Positions 1-8,894 of a DNA stretch of 13,987 nucleotides are shown here, one piece after another; position 1 is the first letter of the stretch; the number at the start of each line of letters is the position of its first letter. The translations under genes were made by a program, and so were the position numbers. Source of the stretch: Desulfobacula sp. (GTDB lineage Bacteria > Desulfobacterota > Desulfobacteria > Desulfobacterales > Desulfobacteraceae); the NCBI GenBank assembly GCA_029940235.1, contig JAOZRI010000027.1, positions 1 to 13,987 on the forward strand, written 5' to 3'. The notes under the pieces are model-generated. The model did no database searches and had not been told where the DNA came from. It saw only the letters and a list, made by a program, of their open reading frames with translations.

Positions 1-3000
1 CTTGAAGCCATGCAGCAGCTTCAGACACAAACTGCCCATGCCCATGAAAAATTCCTTGAAACCCAGACCCAGGCAAGCAAAACCCTGGCAAATATGTTGG
101 AACAGACCCGTAATTTTGCCTTTCATACACCCCTGCCCCAGAGCCAAAAGCAACAACACTGTTCAGTATCTGACATGGATGTACAAGAGATGGAACCAGC
201 TTTGCAAAACAGTATCAAAAGCAATATTACACAAACTGGCCTTACAGATTTTGAAACAAGAAAAATTCAACCTGAAACTGCTCCAGCTTCTCCAATTAAC
301 CAACAGGCTCAGTCAATGGCTGAAAAATCATCTATTGAAGCATCACAAATCCAGGAATCTTTACCTGTAGAACTGCCTGGAAACAAAAATATAGATTCTC
401 AAACCGAGCAGATCCTCTTTGAAATAGTAAGCACTTTAACAGGTTTTCCCGTTGATATGCTGGAATCTGACATGGACATTGAATCTGATCTTGGCATTGA
501 TTCCATTAAAAAAGTAGAAATTATTTCTGAACTTGAAAAGCAGATACCTTCATGTGAGGGTTTGACCACTGAAAACATCGGTTCTGTAAAAACTTTGCAG
601 GATATTTGTGATGCTATATCTGAAACTGGTACTGATACTACCATTACAGATAGTAGTATCTCCACTCTAAATACCTCAGACACGTTTACAACTGATACCA
701 GTACAGCAGGCTCTGCAACAGATAAAATTAATTCATCTCACAACAATAGTTCAAAACAGGATACAGAATCATATCAAGCTGTTTCAACAGTGCTTATAAA
801 TACCATTAGTGAATTAACAGGTTTTCCTGTTGACATGCTCGAACCTTCAATGGATCTTGAATCTGATCTTGGCATTGATTCCATTAAACGGGTGGAAATT
901 CTTTCAAAACTTGAACAGGAGTTAGACCATATTGAAACCATCTCTTCCGAAGGTATTGCAAATTTTAAAACCATTGAAGAGATCATCACATATCTGATTG
1001 GGACAGAAAAACAGAATGTAACTGAACAAAAAAAAACTTCTGATTCCAACTTCTCTTCAAAAAAAACAGACGATAGCCCTGTAAAACGTCTGAATTCTGA
1101 CAGCTCAACGCCTGGGCCTGACCATTTAACATCCAAAAAGGTAAAACCTGATGGTTTATCAGCATCTGATGCCTTAACCGCAGGAAAAAAACTGACAAGA
1201 CAGGTTGTTAAATTAAAACAATATCCCACAAATCAAATCAGGTTTTATAATGGTTCCAGGATAGAACTGCCTGCTGATAAAAAAGTTTATATTACAAAAG
1301 ACAGGTCAAATATTGCCAATGAATTTAAAACCCAATTTGAAAAATCAGGTATTAAAACTGAGCTGATTGATATAAGTAACAAAGGCAATATTCCCCAACT
1401 GCCCGATGCAGCAGGGCTTGTCATTGTGCCAGATTCCTTTGCACAAAAAGATCATGACAGAGCCATGGATTTTATAAAATCAGCATTTTTACTGGTGAAA
1501 AAAAATGCCCGATATCTCATGGAATCGGGTAAAAATAAGGGTGCTTTTTTATCAGGTGTTTCATTTCTTGGTGGAGACTTTGCCTTTTCAGACCAGCCTT
1601 CAGACCAGCCTTTAAATAGGGCTTTTAATTGTGATCCTGTGTATGGTGGACTTGCAGGACTTATAAAGACTGCCAGCATTGAATTTAAAGATGTTTTATG
1701 CAGGGCACTGGATATGCCTGACTCCATCGAACAATGTATAAAAAATGCAGAAGCTGCAGTATCTTTAATGATGACCCATGGCTCCGTTGAGATGGGCCTG
1801 GATGGTGACAATTGCAATATCCCTTCTTTAATAAATCAAGAAATCCCTGACCCTGGCGAGCCTTCATTGAATACTGATGATGTCATCGTTATTACCGGTG
1901 GTGCAAAGGGAGTTACTGCTGCATGTGCCGTTGAACTTGCAAAGCAGTATTCTCCTGCGATTATGCTCATAGGACGAACAGCTGTACCCTCTTTTGAACC
2001 TGAATGGGCAGAGGGTATTCAAGATCCTGGGCTCTTAAAAAAAGCCATACTGACCAATGAGTTTAAAGATCAAAAACCAAAACCTGCTGATCTACAGAAA
2101 ATCTATAAAAACATCATCTCCAATAGAGAAATAGAACAAAACATCCAATTAATGAGAGATCATGGATCAAAAGTTAAATATTTTTCTGCAGACATAAGAG
2201 ATAACAAAGAGATTGATAGTATTTTTCAAACCATACGAAAAGAATTCAAACATATTACTGCAATTATTCATGGTGCAGGAGTCCTTAAAGATAAATTCAT
2301 AGTTGATAAAAGCAGAGACCAGTTTAATCTTGTTCTCGAAACAAAGGTAGAGGGGCTTGATTCACTATTGCCAGCTTTGCAAAAAGACAAGCTTAAATAT
2401 TTTGTCTTCTTCTCCTCCATTGCTGCAAGAATGGGCAACCAGGGACAATGTGATTATGCAATTGCAAATGAAATATTGAATAAAACTGCTCAAAAACTAT
2501 CAATTACAAACCCTGATACTCAATTTTTGTCTATCAACTGGGGGCCGTGGGAAGGCGGCATGGTTGATGCATCTTTAAAAAAAGAATTTAAAAAAAGAGG
2601 TGTTGAACTTATTCCCCTGGAACAGGGCGCAAAACAACTGCTTAAAGAGATGGGAAACCAACAAAACAGCAACCGGGAGATTGTTATTGGAACTCCCCTT
2701 CTTGAAAAGAGAAACACAAAAAAGACAAAACTTTCAAAGGCAATGACGCTGTCCATGGGAACAGATTCAGCCCCTGTTTTAAATTCCCATAAAATAGCCA
2801 GAGAGCCTGTTGTACCTTTTGCATTATTAATGGATCTTCATGCCCATGCAGCAGGAAAAAATAATCCCGGACTTGTGTTTGCCGGAATGGATGATATGCG
2901 CCTTTTAAAGGGTATAAAACCAGGTAAGTCTCAAGTTTCCATGGATATTAACCTGGGAAAATGCCTGCCTGATAAAAACGGGTATAAAACTAAGAGTACT

Positions 3001-4797
3001 ATCTGCTCAACTAATGAAAAGGATCAACTCTTTACCCATTCAAGCTGCAGTGTTCTATTGAAAGAGAGACTGCCTGCCCCGCCGGTTTTGTCTAAAGCTG
3101 CTTTCATGGACCTAAAACCATATTCGCTTACCCCGGACCAGGCTTATGATGAAATTCTATTCCATGGAAAAGCTTTGCAATGCATACAATCCATTGATGG
3201 ATATTCAAAAAAAGGTATTGGTATTACAACAAGTTTATCTCCTGATCCAGATCAGTTGTTGAAAAAACCATATTCTGTAAAATGGGCCATTGAACCTGTG
3301 ATGCTTGATGCAGCTTTCCAAACAGCCATACTCTGGTCATACAAGCGAATGGGACAGGTTTGCCTGCCTGGCTATATTGCTAATTTCAGGATTTATTCAT
3401 CTTTTAAGAATTTAAAGGGAAATATTAAAATTCTATTTACTGTCAACGAAGAGAGTAAAACAAAAATAAAAGGCTATTTCACCTTTCTTGATGAAAACAG
3501 TAAAGTTGTGGCAAGTATAACCGGATTCGAAGCTGTCACGGATTTATCTTTAAATGATAAATTTAAGACAAAACCTCTTTTTGACAAAAAATCCATTCTT
3601 GCCTTTGCCAAGGGAGATCCCTCCAAAGCCTTTGGAGAAAAGTATAAAATATTTGATAAAGAGCGCCAGATTGCACGTCTTCCAAGACCACCCTACTTTT
3701 TCATGGACAGGATTATCAAGGCAGATCACCCCCAATGGCAAATGAAACCAGGCAACTGGATTGAAGCCCAATATGATATTCCGGAAAACGAATGGTATTT
3801 TAATGCCAATGGAACCAATACCATTCCCTTTTGTATCCTCCTTGAAATCGCACTCCAACCCTGTGGATGGCTTGCTGCATATGCTGGTTCTGCCCTTGAA
3901 AGTGATGAAAGACTCTATTTCAGGAATCTTGGGGGTAAGGCCACTTTGATTCAGTCATTGACCCGGCACAGTGGCACAATTACTATTAGAACCCGCATGA
4001 GCGATGTTTCCAAAGCCGGAGGCATGATCATCCAGAACTTTGATCTGCAATTATTAAATAACAATAAAATTGTTTATCAGGGGAAAACCAATTTTGGCTT
4101 TTTCAGTAAACAGGCTCTTTCAAATCAAATTGGAATCAGCAAGAGCAAATTTGCTGATTATCTATTACCCAAAAAAGATTTTAATAACTCAAAAAGCTTT
4201 AATTTTAAGAATCGAGCTCCCTTGACTCCAAACGATGAAAACCGTGATATAAATCCAGGCAGCAATGACGGAATGCCATCTAAAGCACTGCGCATGATAG
4301 ATACTATTGAAGTTTTAAATTTTGACGCAGGACTTTATGACAAAGGATATATCAAAGCCACAAAAAAAGTTGACCCGTCTGAGTGGTTTTTTAATGCTCA
4401 TTTTTACCAAGACCCTGTTTGTCCGGGTTCTCTTGGTGTTGAATCTTTTCTTCAGATGATTAGACTTTTTCTTTTGGAAAAATTTAATCTTACAGGGAAT
4501 AAAGCAGAAGAATATGAGGTACAATTGTCTTCTGGAAACAGCCATGAATGGATTTACAGAGGACAGATTATTCCTAAAAACAAAAAAATTACTATCCATG
4601 CCCATATCAAATCTGTAAACAAGGATTTATCTGTTGTTGCTGACGGGGCACTCACAGTGGATGGTATATGTATTTATGAGATGAAAAACTTTGGTATGAC
4701 CTTAATTAAAAAATACATAGGTAATAAGACTCTCAAGAAAAGCCAGGTTTCAGAAAATCAAGAAATTGATTTATTATTAAAGGATACAGATATCTGA
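1..4797 (+). CDS. pfaA: PUFA/polyketide-type lipid synthase, PfaA-like, 5' partial (ACP-ACP-KR-DH-FabA-like DH x2)
   Basis: The frame is open from base 1 with no RBS at the first ATG (10), so this is the C-terminal part of a larger gene. Numbering from that ATG: a Gln/Ala-rich helical linker like the one after the MAT domain of PfaA (1-45); two ACPs with LGIDSIK motifs, phosphopantetheine serines S165 and S291; a Ser/Thr-rich inter-ACP linker; a ketoreductase with TGGAKGV at 629-635 and catalytic S803, Y816, N820; a polyketide-type dehydratase with H927 (HxxxxxxxxP) and D1100/Q1104 (DxxxQ); then two FabA-like hotdog domains. The second has an intact active site (H1464, DPVCPGSLG, E1478); the first has N1267 where histidine is expected. 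In known Pfa systems the FabA-like pair sits on PfaC, so this polypeptide looks like a PfaA-PfaC fusion. It should act in the cytosol in iterative synthesis of a long-chain, possibly unsaturated, acyl product; which product is unknown. KS, MAT, ER and CLF are not visible. The 3' end overlaps the convergent gene by 21 bp. Confidence 0.9.
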   Translation, partial: LEAMQQLQTQTAHAHEKFLETQTQASKTLANMLEQTRNFAFHTPLPQSQKQQHCSVSDMDVQEMEPALQNSIKSNITQTGLTDFETRKIQPETAPASPINQQAQSMAEKSSIEASQIQESLPVELPGNKNIDSQTEQILFEIVSTLTGFPVDMLESDMDIESDLGIDSIKKVEIISELEKQIPSCEGLTTENIGSVKTLQDICDAISETGTDTTITDSSISTLNTSDTFTTDTSTAGSATDKINSSHNNSSKQDTESYQAVSTVLINTISELTGFPVDMLEPSMDLESDLGIDSIKRVEILSKLEQELDHIETISSEGIANFKTIEEIITYLIGTEKQNVTEQKKTSDSNFSSKKTDDSPVKRLNSDSSTPGPDHLTSKKVKPDGLSASDALTAGKKLTRQVVKLKQYPTNQIRFYNGSRIELPADKKVYITKDRSNIANEFKTQFEKSGIKTELIDISNKGNIPQLPDAAGLVIVPDSFAQKDHDRAMDFIKSAFLLVKKNARYLMESGKNKGAFLSGVSFLGGDFAFSDQPSDQPLNRAFNCDPVYGGLAGLIKTASIEFKDVLCRALDMPDSIEQCIKNAEAAVSLMMTHGSVEMGLDGDNCNIPSLINQEIPDPGEPSLNTDDVIVITGGAKGVTAACAVELAKQYSPAIMLIGRTAVPSFEPEWAEGIQDPGLLKKAILTNEFKDQKPKPADLQKIYKNIISNREIEQNIQLMRDHGSKVKYFSADIRDNKEIDSIFQTIRKEFKHITAIIHGAGVLKDKFIVDKSRDQFNLVLETKVEGLDSLLPALQKDKLKYFVFFSSIAARMGNQGQCDYAIANEILNKTAQKLSITNPDTQFLSINWGPWEGGMVDASLKKEFKKRGVELIPLEQGAKQLLKEMGNQQNSNREIVIGTPLLEKRNTKKTKLSKAMTLSMGTDSAPVLNSHKIAREPVVPFALLMDLHAHAAGKNNPGLVFAGMDDMRLLKGIKPGKSQVSMDINLGKCLPDKNGYKTKSTICSTNEKDQLFTHSSCSVLLKERLPAPPVLSKAAFMDLKPYSLTPDQAYDEILFHGKALQCIQSIDGYSKKGIGITTSLSPDPDQLLKKPYSVKWAIEPVMLDAAFQTAILWSYKRMGQVCLPGYIANFRIYSSFKNLKGNIKILFTVNEESKTKIKGYFTFLDENSKVVASITGFEAVTDLSLNDKFKTKPLFDKKSILAFAKGDPSKAFGEKYKIFDKERQIARLPRPPYFFMDRIIKADHPQWQMKPGNWIEAQYDIPENEWYFNANGTNTIPFCILLEIALQPCGWLAAYAGSALESDERLYFRNLGGKATLIQSLTRHSGTITIRTRMSDVSKAGGMIIQNFDLQLLNNNKIVYQGKTNFGFFSKQALSNQIGISKSKFADYLLPKKDFNNSKSFNFKNRAPLTPNDENRDINPGSNDGMPSKALRMIDTIEVLNFDAGLYDKGYIKATKKVDPSEWFFNAHFYQDPVCPGSLGVESFLQMIRLFLLEKFNLTGNKAEEYEVQLSSGNSHEWIYRGQIIPKNKKITIHAHIKSVNKDLSVVADGALTVDGICIYEMKNFGMTLIKKYIGNKTLKKSQVSENQEIDLLLKDTDI
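481..888 (+). repeat. Exact 30-bp direct repeat at the two ACP active sites (481-510 and 859-888)
   Basis: The 30 bases coding for ESDLGIDSIK are identical at 481-510 and 859-888, an offset of 378 bp or 126 codons. A second identical block (TTAACAGGTTTTCC) occurs at 436-449 and 814-827 with the same offset. The flanking ACP codons and the inter-ACP linker have diverged. This shows tandem duplication of the ACP module, with either recent gene conversion or strong constraint around the phosphopantetheine serine. Confidence 0.85.
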
Positions 4798-5340
4798 ATC
4801 ACAGGGGCAGGCATCATCCACTTCACAGGCATAAATAATTCTTGATGCCTGGTCAAACATCTTCTTTGTAATGGGCTTAAATAGAAAAAAGGGCATATCG
4901 TTTTGTACACTTTTTTTATCAGGTAAATTTTTTAACCCGGCTGCAATGACTTTTCCTGAATTTCCATCAAGAATCTCAGCATCTTCCCCATTGGTGATAA
5001 CAGCAATGGGTATCTGGTAAGGTTTAATGATCCGAGACAGGCCAATGGTTGAAAGTCGTCTGGTAACAAGAGATCCTGGTGAATATTTAATGAGTGCAAC
5101 AATCTTTTTTTGAAACCTGATTAAAAAATCAACTTTGATGGAAGCCTTTCTTTCACCTGCCAGAATCTCAAGATCAACACTGTTTAAAATATCTGTTTTT
5201 TTAAACCCGCCATTGAGAACAAGTTGTTTTGCAATTTTTTGCAGGTATCTTTCATCAAGTGTATCACTTATAACAGCACTTGTTAAAAAACATTTAAGTT
5301 TTCCAAGAACCAGATGATGGGGATTTGATTGTTTTTCCAT
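4777..5340 (-). CDS. HsdR N-terminal-like (HSDR_N_2 type) domain protein, likely non-catalytic
   Basis: 187 aa, last gene of the minus-strand operon, starting 30 bp after the ASKHA gene stop. The fold signature resembles the stand-alone proteins annotated in Desulfobacterota as 'type I restriction enzyme HsdR N-terminal domain': an alpha-helical N-terminus, a beta-meander with D71, a strand ending L83-I84-K85-Y, then SPGSLVTRR, IPIAVITNGEDAEIL and GKVIAAGL. In active PD-(D/E)xK nucleases the strand reads E-x-K; here the acidic residue is Leu, so nuclease activity is doubtful. The C-terminus is Cys-rich (CEVDDACPCDSDIC), which could bind metal. No HsdM, HsdS or helicase domain is nearby, so restriction is not implied. 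The RBS is weak and translation may depend on upstream coupling. Its stop lies inside the 3' end of the convergent synthase gene (21-bp overlap). The family call is from memory of conserved sequence; the function is unknown. Confidence 0.72.
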   Translation of the reverse strand: MEKQSNPHHLVLGKLKCFLTSAVISDTLDERYLQKIAKQLVLNGGFKKTDILNSVDLEILAGERKASIKVDFLIRFQKKIVALIKYSPGSLVTRRLSTIGLSRIIKPYQIPIAVITNGEDAEILDGNSGKVIAAGLKNLPDKKSVQNDMPFFLFKPITKKMFDQASRIIYACEVDDACPCDSDICIL

Positions 5341-5370
5341 TTATAATTTTATCAGAACTGTCAATGGCAG

Positions 5371-6945
5371 TTAGCCTATATTTAATAACCTTTTATCTGC
5401 TTCAATTTTATTTTGCAGTGAAGGGAACCTGGAAATATCTGTGTGGGGATAAAATTTTGCCCCGGAAAACATATTCATGAATTCCTGGTTCACATTGAGT
5501 TCAATATAGGTTATGGATTTTCTAATTTCCACTACTCTTTCAAAAGCATCAGGGTTTGTGAGCAAAACCTTTGCTCCTCCAAGGCTGCTGTTTCCAAGGA
5601 CTTCAAATGTATCTAAAGGAATATCAGGAAGCATTCCAATGGATATTGCAGATCCTGGATTGATAAAAGAGCCAAATGTTCCTGCAACATAAAATTTGTG
5701 CAAATCTTTGAACGTCAAACCAGCAGTATTACATACAATTACTTCCAGTATGGTAAACATGGCAGCTTTTGAACTTGTCAAAGAATTTAAGTCCACCTGG
5801 CTTAAACAGATTGGTTCACCTGTAGCTGACTGATTTTCATCAACAAGGGTAAAACTCATTATTCCGTCCTGCTCAAACAACTGTTCTTTACATATCGCTT
5901 TAGAAAATTTTCCTCTTATATCAATGCGTTTTGATAAAAACAGGCCTGCTGCAAGATCAATCATTCCCGATCCGCAGATACCAATGGGTTTTTTCCCATC
6001 AATGGTGTGAATTTTTAAATCATTTGTTTCAGGATCAATCCAGACCTTGTCAATGACTCCTGGTTTTGCTGTCATACCCATTTTACTGACTCCACCTTCA
6101 AGTGCAGGTCCAGCAGCTCCTGCACAGGCAATGAGAAAATCCCGGCTTCCCACAACAATTTCTGCATTGGTTCCCACATCAACCATAAGGCAGATGTCTT
6201 CTTTTTGATCAAGATTGGAAAACAAAATACCTGCTATGAGATCACCGCCAAAATAGGAACCAATATTTGGGAATAAAAATGCCACACCGTTTTGATTGAT
6301 ATCAAGGTTTAAACTATCTGCTGCCAGTGTATCAGGAATATTCACGCATGGGATATAGGGTTCTTTGATAATTTCAAAGGATTCAATGCCGAGAAACAGA
6401 TGGGTCATGGCAGTATTACCTGCAGCAGTGACAAGATAGATATCTTTTGTCTGCACTCCATGTTCTTTACACAGTTTTGACATATTCCAATTCACTGCAT
6501 CAATCACAAGGCGGTTGAGTTCAGCAAGTCCTTCATCGTGATTTGAATAATGAATTCTTGTAAGGATATCAGGTCCTATGACAGCCTGGGGGTTATCAAA
6601 ACCTTGTTCTCCTATCTCCTGCCCTGTTTCAAGATCAATTAAGGAGATGACAATTCTAGTGGATCCGATATCAATAGCTGCACCGAGAACAGATATATCC
6701 AATAGTGTATCAAGTAACTCTAGAACTATCCAGGAAGACTGGGTTTTAAAAAGAACTGCCTTTGCTTTAAAATTCCATGATCTTAAATTTGAAGGCAGTT
6801 TTTTAAGTATATGCAGAGGGATAGAAATTTTATCTGCACATAACTCTTTTTTAAGGCTTTGTTCTAATCTCCCTGCATCTGCTGTATTGTCTGACAAACT
6901 TGGCCGGTCAATTTCAATGGTACGGACAAAACCTTTTGCCTGCAT
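5371..6945 (-). CDS. RACo-like ASKHA ATPase lacking the ferredoxin domain (corrinoid activation family paralogue)
   Basis: 524 aa. It aligns along its whole length to the upstream gene product minus that protein's first ~118 residues, so the [2Fe-2S] domain is absent. Residues 1-85 match the linker/middle region (IPLHILKKLP... resembling NLSLIRKIP...). The ASKHA core begins at AIDIGSTR (D92), followed by TAAGNTAM, SYFGGDLIAG, MVDVGTNAEIVVG, GAAGPALEGG, GICGSGMIDL and VAGTFGSFINPGSAISIG, all matching positions conserved in RACo and related activators of corrinoid proteins. The family uses ATP to drive uphill reduction of inactive Co(II) to Co(I). Without its own Fe-S domain this copy may partner the upstream full-length protein, or be regulatory. 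Its ATG shares the last A of the upstream TAA (TAATG, 6943-6947), which predicts translational coupling. The corrinoid target is not encoded in the window. Confidence 0.85.
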   Translation of the reverse strand: MQAKGFVRTIEIDRPSLSDNTADAGRLEQSLKKELCADKISIPLHILKKLPSNLRSWNFKAKAVLFKTQSSWIVLELLDTLLDISVLGAAIDIGSTRIVISLIDLETGQEIGEQGFDNPQAVIGPDILTRIHYSNHDEGLAELNRLVIDAVNWNMSKLCKEHGVQTKDIYLVTAAGNTAMTHLFLGIESFEIIKEPYIPCVNIPDTLAADSLNLDINQNGVAFLFPNIGSYFGGDLIAGILFSNLDQKEDICLMVDVGTNAEIVVGSRDFLIACAGAAGPALEGGVSKMGMTAKPGVIDKVWIDPETNDLKIHTIDGKKPIGICGSGMIDLAAGLFLSKRIDIRGKFSKAICKEQLFEQDGIMSFTLVDENQSATGEPICLSQVDLNSLTSSKAAMFTILEVIVCNTAGLTFKDLHKFYVAGTFGSFINPGSAISIGMLPDIPLDTFEVLGNSSLGGAKVLLTNPDAFERVVEIRKSITYIELNVNQEFMNMFSGAKFYPHTDISRFPSLQNKIEADKRLLNIG

Positions 6946-8882
6946 TATTTATGCAGTCTTTCAAGGCGTTCCTTTACCTTTGGAAAATAGTTAAGTTCAG
7001 TATGGGGTAAGAACAGTGCTCCCATATAGTGATCCATATAAGAAGTAGTTGAAGCAAGTTCAAAGTTGGTCATCATATTAACAACCTTTGCCACATCACG
7101 GCGAAGCGCATTGGTCAGGGAATTGATCTTGCAACCAAGAAGAGAACCATTGCCAAGATAGGTAACTTTTTCAGGATCAATCTCAGGTAAAAGCCCAATA
7201 GTAATTGCACTTTCAAGGTCAACATAACTACCGAATCCACCGGCAAGAATAATTCTTTCAATATCAGTAATTTTAAGTCCTATCTCTTCAAGCAGGGTTA
7301 AAGCAGCACTGTACATGGCACCTTTTGCCCTGATAAGATTATCAATATCAGGCTCTGTAATGGCAATATCCCTGTCTATGCCATTATCTTTTTCATATAC
7401 AAGGACATATTCCCATATTTCATCTGTTACACGGATTCTTGGAGTATCAAGGGTTCGATCAAACTTGCCACGGGAATCAATAACACCTGTTTCTAAAAGC
7501 TTTGCCACAAGGGTAATTAAACCAGACCCGCAGATACCTTTTGCCTTTTTATTTCCAACGGTTATGATCATGGGTTCCAGGGTCTCAGGGTTGATCGCAA
7601 AATCTTCAATTGCTCCCTTTGCTGCTCTCATGCCAAACTTTACCCCTCCACCTTCAAATGCAGGACCTGCAGAAGCTGCCGTACAGACCATCCAGTCCTT
7701 ATGACCAATAACGATTTCAGCATTGGTTCCAATATCCATATAGAGTGTGAGTTCTTTAGATCTGTATAGACCCGAAGCCATGACTCCTGCAATAATATCT
7801 CCGCCGACATAAGAAGAGACTCCAGGATACATCAATGCTATGGTATGATCGGCAAGAGCTATTCCAATATCAGATGCATGAAAAGGTGGATAGACAATAC
7901 AGGCGGGTACATAAGGATCCCTGCGGATATATCTTGGATCGATTTTAAGCAGCAGCTGTGTCATTGTGGAATTACCGGCAAGGGTAATGGTTGTTACTTC
8001 ATCTTTTCCTATTTTTGCCTTTTTAATAATTCTTTTAAGAATTTTATTTATGGTATCAAGAATTTTTTCCTGCAAGACTTCAAGGCCATCACCTTTTTCT
8101 GTAAACATAATTCTTGAAATAACATCTTCTCCATAGCTGATCTGGCTGTTGAATTCACCATGTTCAGCAAGAATTTCTCCAGTGTGCAAATCAAGTACCT
8201 GACCAAAAACAGTGGTAGTTCCTATATCAACTGCAATGGCAAAATTTCTGTCGCTGGTATCAAAAGGCTCAATATTTACTATCTCATTTTTACCATCTTT
8301 TCTTACTGGTCGTACAATGGTTGCTGTAACCTTGAACTCACCTTCTCTGATAATATAAGGTATTTTCCTGATCAAACTCAAGTTCATGGTCAAGCGGTGT
8401 TCATCATGTTCATGGCGAAGATTATTGATAATTCTTGCAACATCTGCCTGGTTATCGTCTGCAGTTGCCTGGTCAAGTTCAAGATATATTTTTTCCACCG
8501 GCGGGATAAAAAGCCCATCTTCTCTTAATTCATCAATATTGGAATACATCACTTTTGCAGTATGTCTTGCTCCTGCCCGTACATTCAATCGGCTGGTATC
8601 AACTTCTGATTCAACAGGAATTCTTACTTTCAAGTCAGATGTTATTTCAGAAAGACAGGCAAGCCTGTACCCTTTTGAATAATCTTCATCACTTAACTGC
8701 TCTGAAGTACCGCCTTTTACACTGCCTTCTTCAAGCAATACTCTGCATTTCCCACACACTCCACTTCCCCCGCAAGAGGCATTAATATGAACACCTGCTT
8801 CCATGGCAGCTCGGATAAGGCTTTCGTTTTCTTCAACTTCAACTTTTACATTATATGGTAAAAATTCTATGGAATATGTCAT
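6945..8882 (-). CDS. RACo-like corrinoid-protein reductive activase, [2Fe-2S] ferredoxin plus ASKHA ATPase
   Basis: 645 aa from the chosen start at 8882, where AAGGA lies 7 nt upstream and the protein begins MTYSIEFLPY, the normal start of the ferredoxin fold. An extended start at 8963 would add 27 residues that look unlike the family and has a badly spaced Shine-Dalgarno. Domains: plant-type [2Fe-2S] ferredoxin with C37, C43, C46 and C76; a linker/middle region (~100-210); an ASKHA domain opening with AVDIGTTT (D219) and continuing through MDIGTNAEIVIG (D383), SAGPAFEGGGVKFGM, GICGSGLI and LAGGFGSYVDLESAITIGLLP. This is the architecture of RACo and of methyltransferase corrinoid activases: the Fe-S cluster donates an electron and ATP hydrolysis drives Co(II) to Co(I) in a corrinoid protein. 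It is first in a three-gene operon, followed with a 1-nt overlap by a paralogue lacking the ferredoxin domain. No CODH/ACS or methyltransferase gene is in view, so the partner is unknown. Confidence 0.9.
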   Translation of the reverse strand: MTYSIEFLPYNVKVEVEENESLIRAAMEAGVHINASCGGSGVCGKCRVLLEEGSVKGGTSEQLSDEDYSKGYRLACLSEITSDLKVRIPVESEVDTSRLNVRAGARHTAKVMYSNIDELREDGLFIPPVEKIYLELDQATADDNQADVARIINNLRHEHDEHRLTMNLSLIRKIPYIIREGEFKVTATIVRPVRKDGKNEIVNIEPFDTSDRNFAIAVDIGTTTVFGQVLDLHTGEILAEHGEFNSQISYGEDVISRIMFTEKGDGLEVLQEKILDTINKILKRIIKKAKIGKDEVTTITLAGNSTMTQLLLKIDPRYIRRDPYVPACIVYPPFHASDIGIALADHTIALMYPGVSSYVGGDIIAGVMASGLYRSKELTLYMDIGTNAEIVIGHKDWMVCTAASAGPAFEGGGVKFGMRAAKGAIEDFAINPETLEPMIITVGNKKAKGICGSGLITLVAKLLETGVIDSRGKFDRTLDTPRIRVTDEIWEYVLVYEKDNGIDRDIAITEPDIDNLIRAKGAMYSAALTLLEEIGLKITDIERIILAGGFGSYVDLESAITIGLLPEIDPEKVTYLGNGSLLGCKINSLTNALRRDVAKVVNMMTNFELASTTSYMDHYMGALFLPHTELNYFPKVKERLERLHK

Positions 8883-8889
8883 TATTGCA

Positions 8890-8894
8890 TCCTT
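8890..8894 (-). promoter_or_regulatory. RBS deciding the start of the ferredoxin-ASKHA gene
   Basis: On the minus strand AAGGA sits 7 nt before the ATG at 8882. This supports that start over the upstream in-frame ATG at 8963, whose nearest purine-rich motif (AGGAGG, 8979-8984) is 15 nt away and buried in a predicted hairpin. Confidence 0.7.

Noticed and set aside
774..1229. 151-aa open frame on the minus strand within the synthase gene
   Set aside because: It is antisense to the ACP2 domain and the following linker, has no RBS or recognisable motif, and its content mirrors the coding strand.
4777..5340. Type I restriction system
   Set aside because: Only an HsdR-N-like domain with a degenerate motif is present; no helicase, methylase or specificity subunit is nearby.
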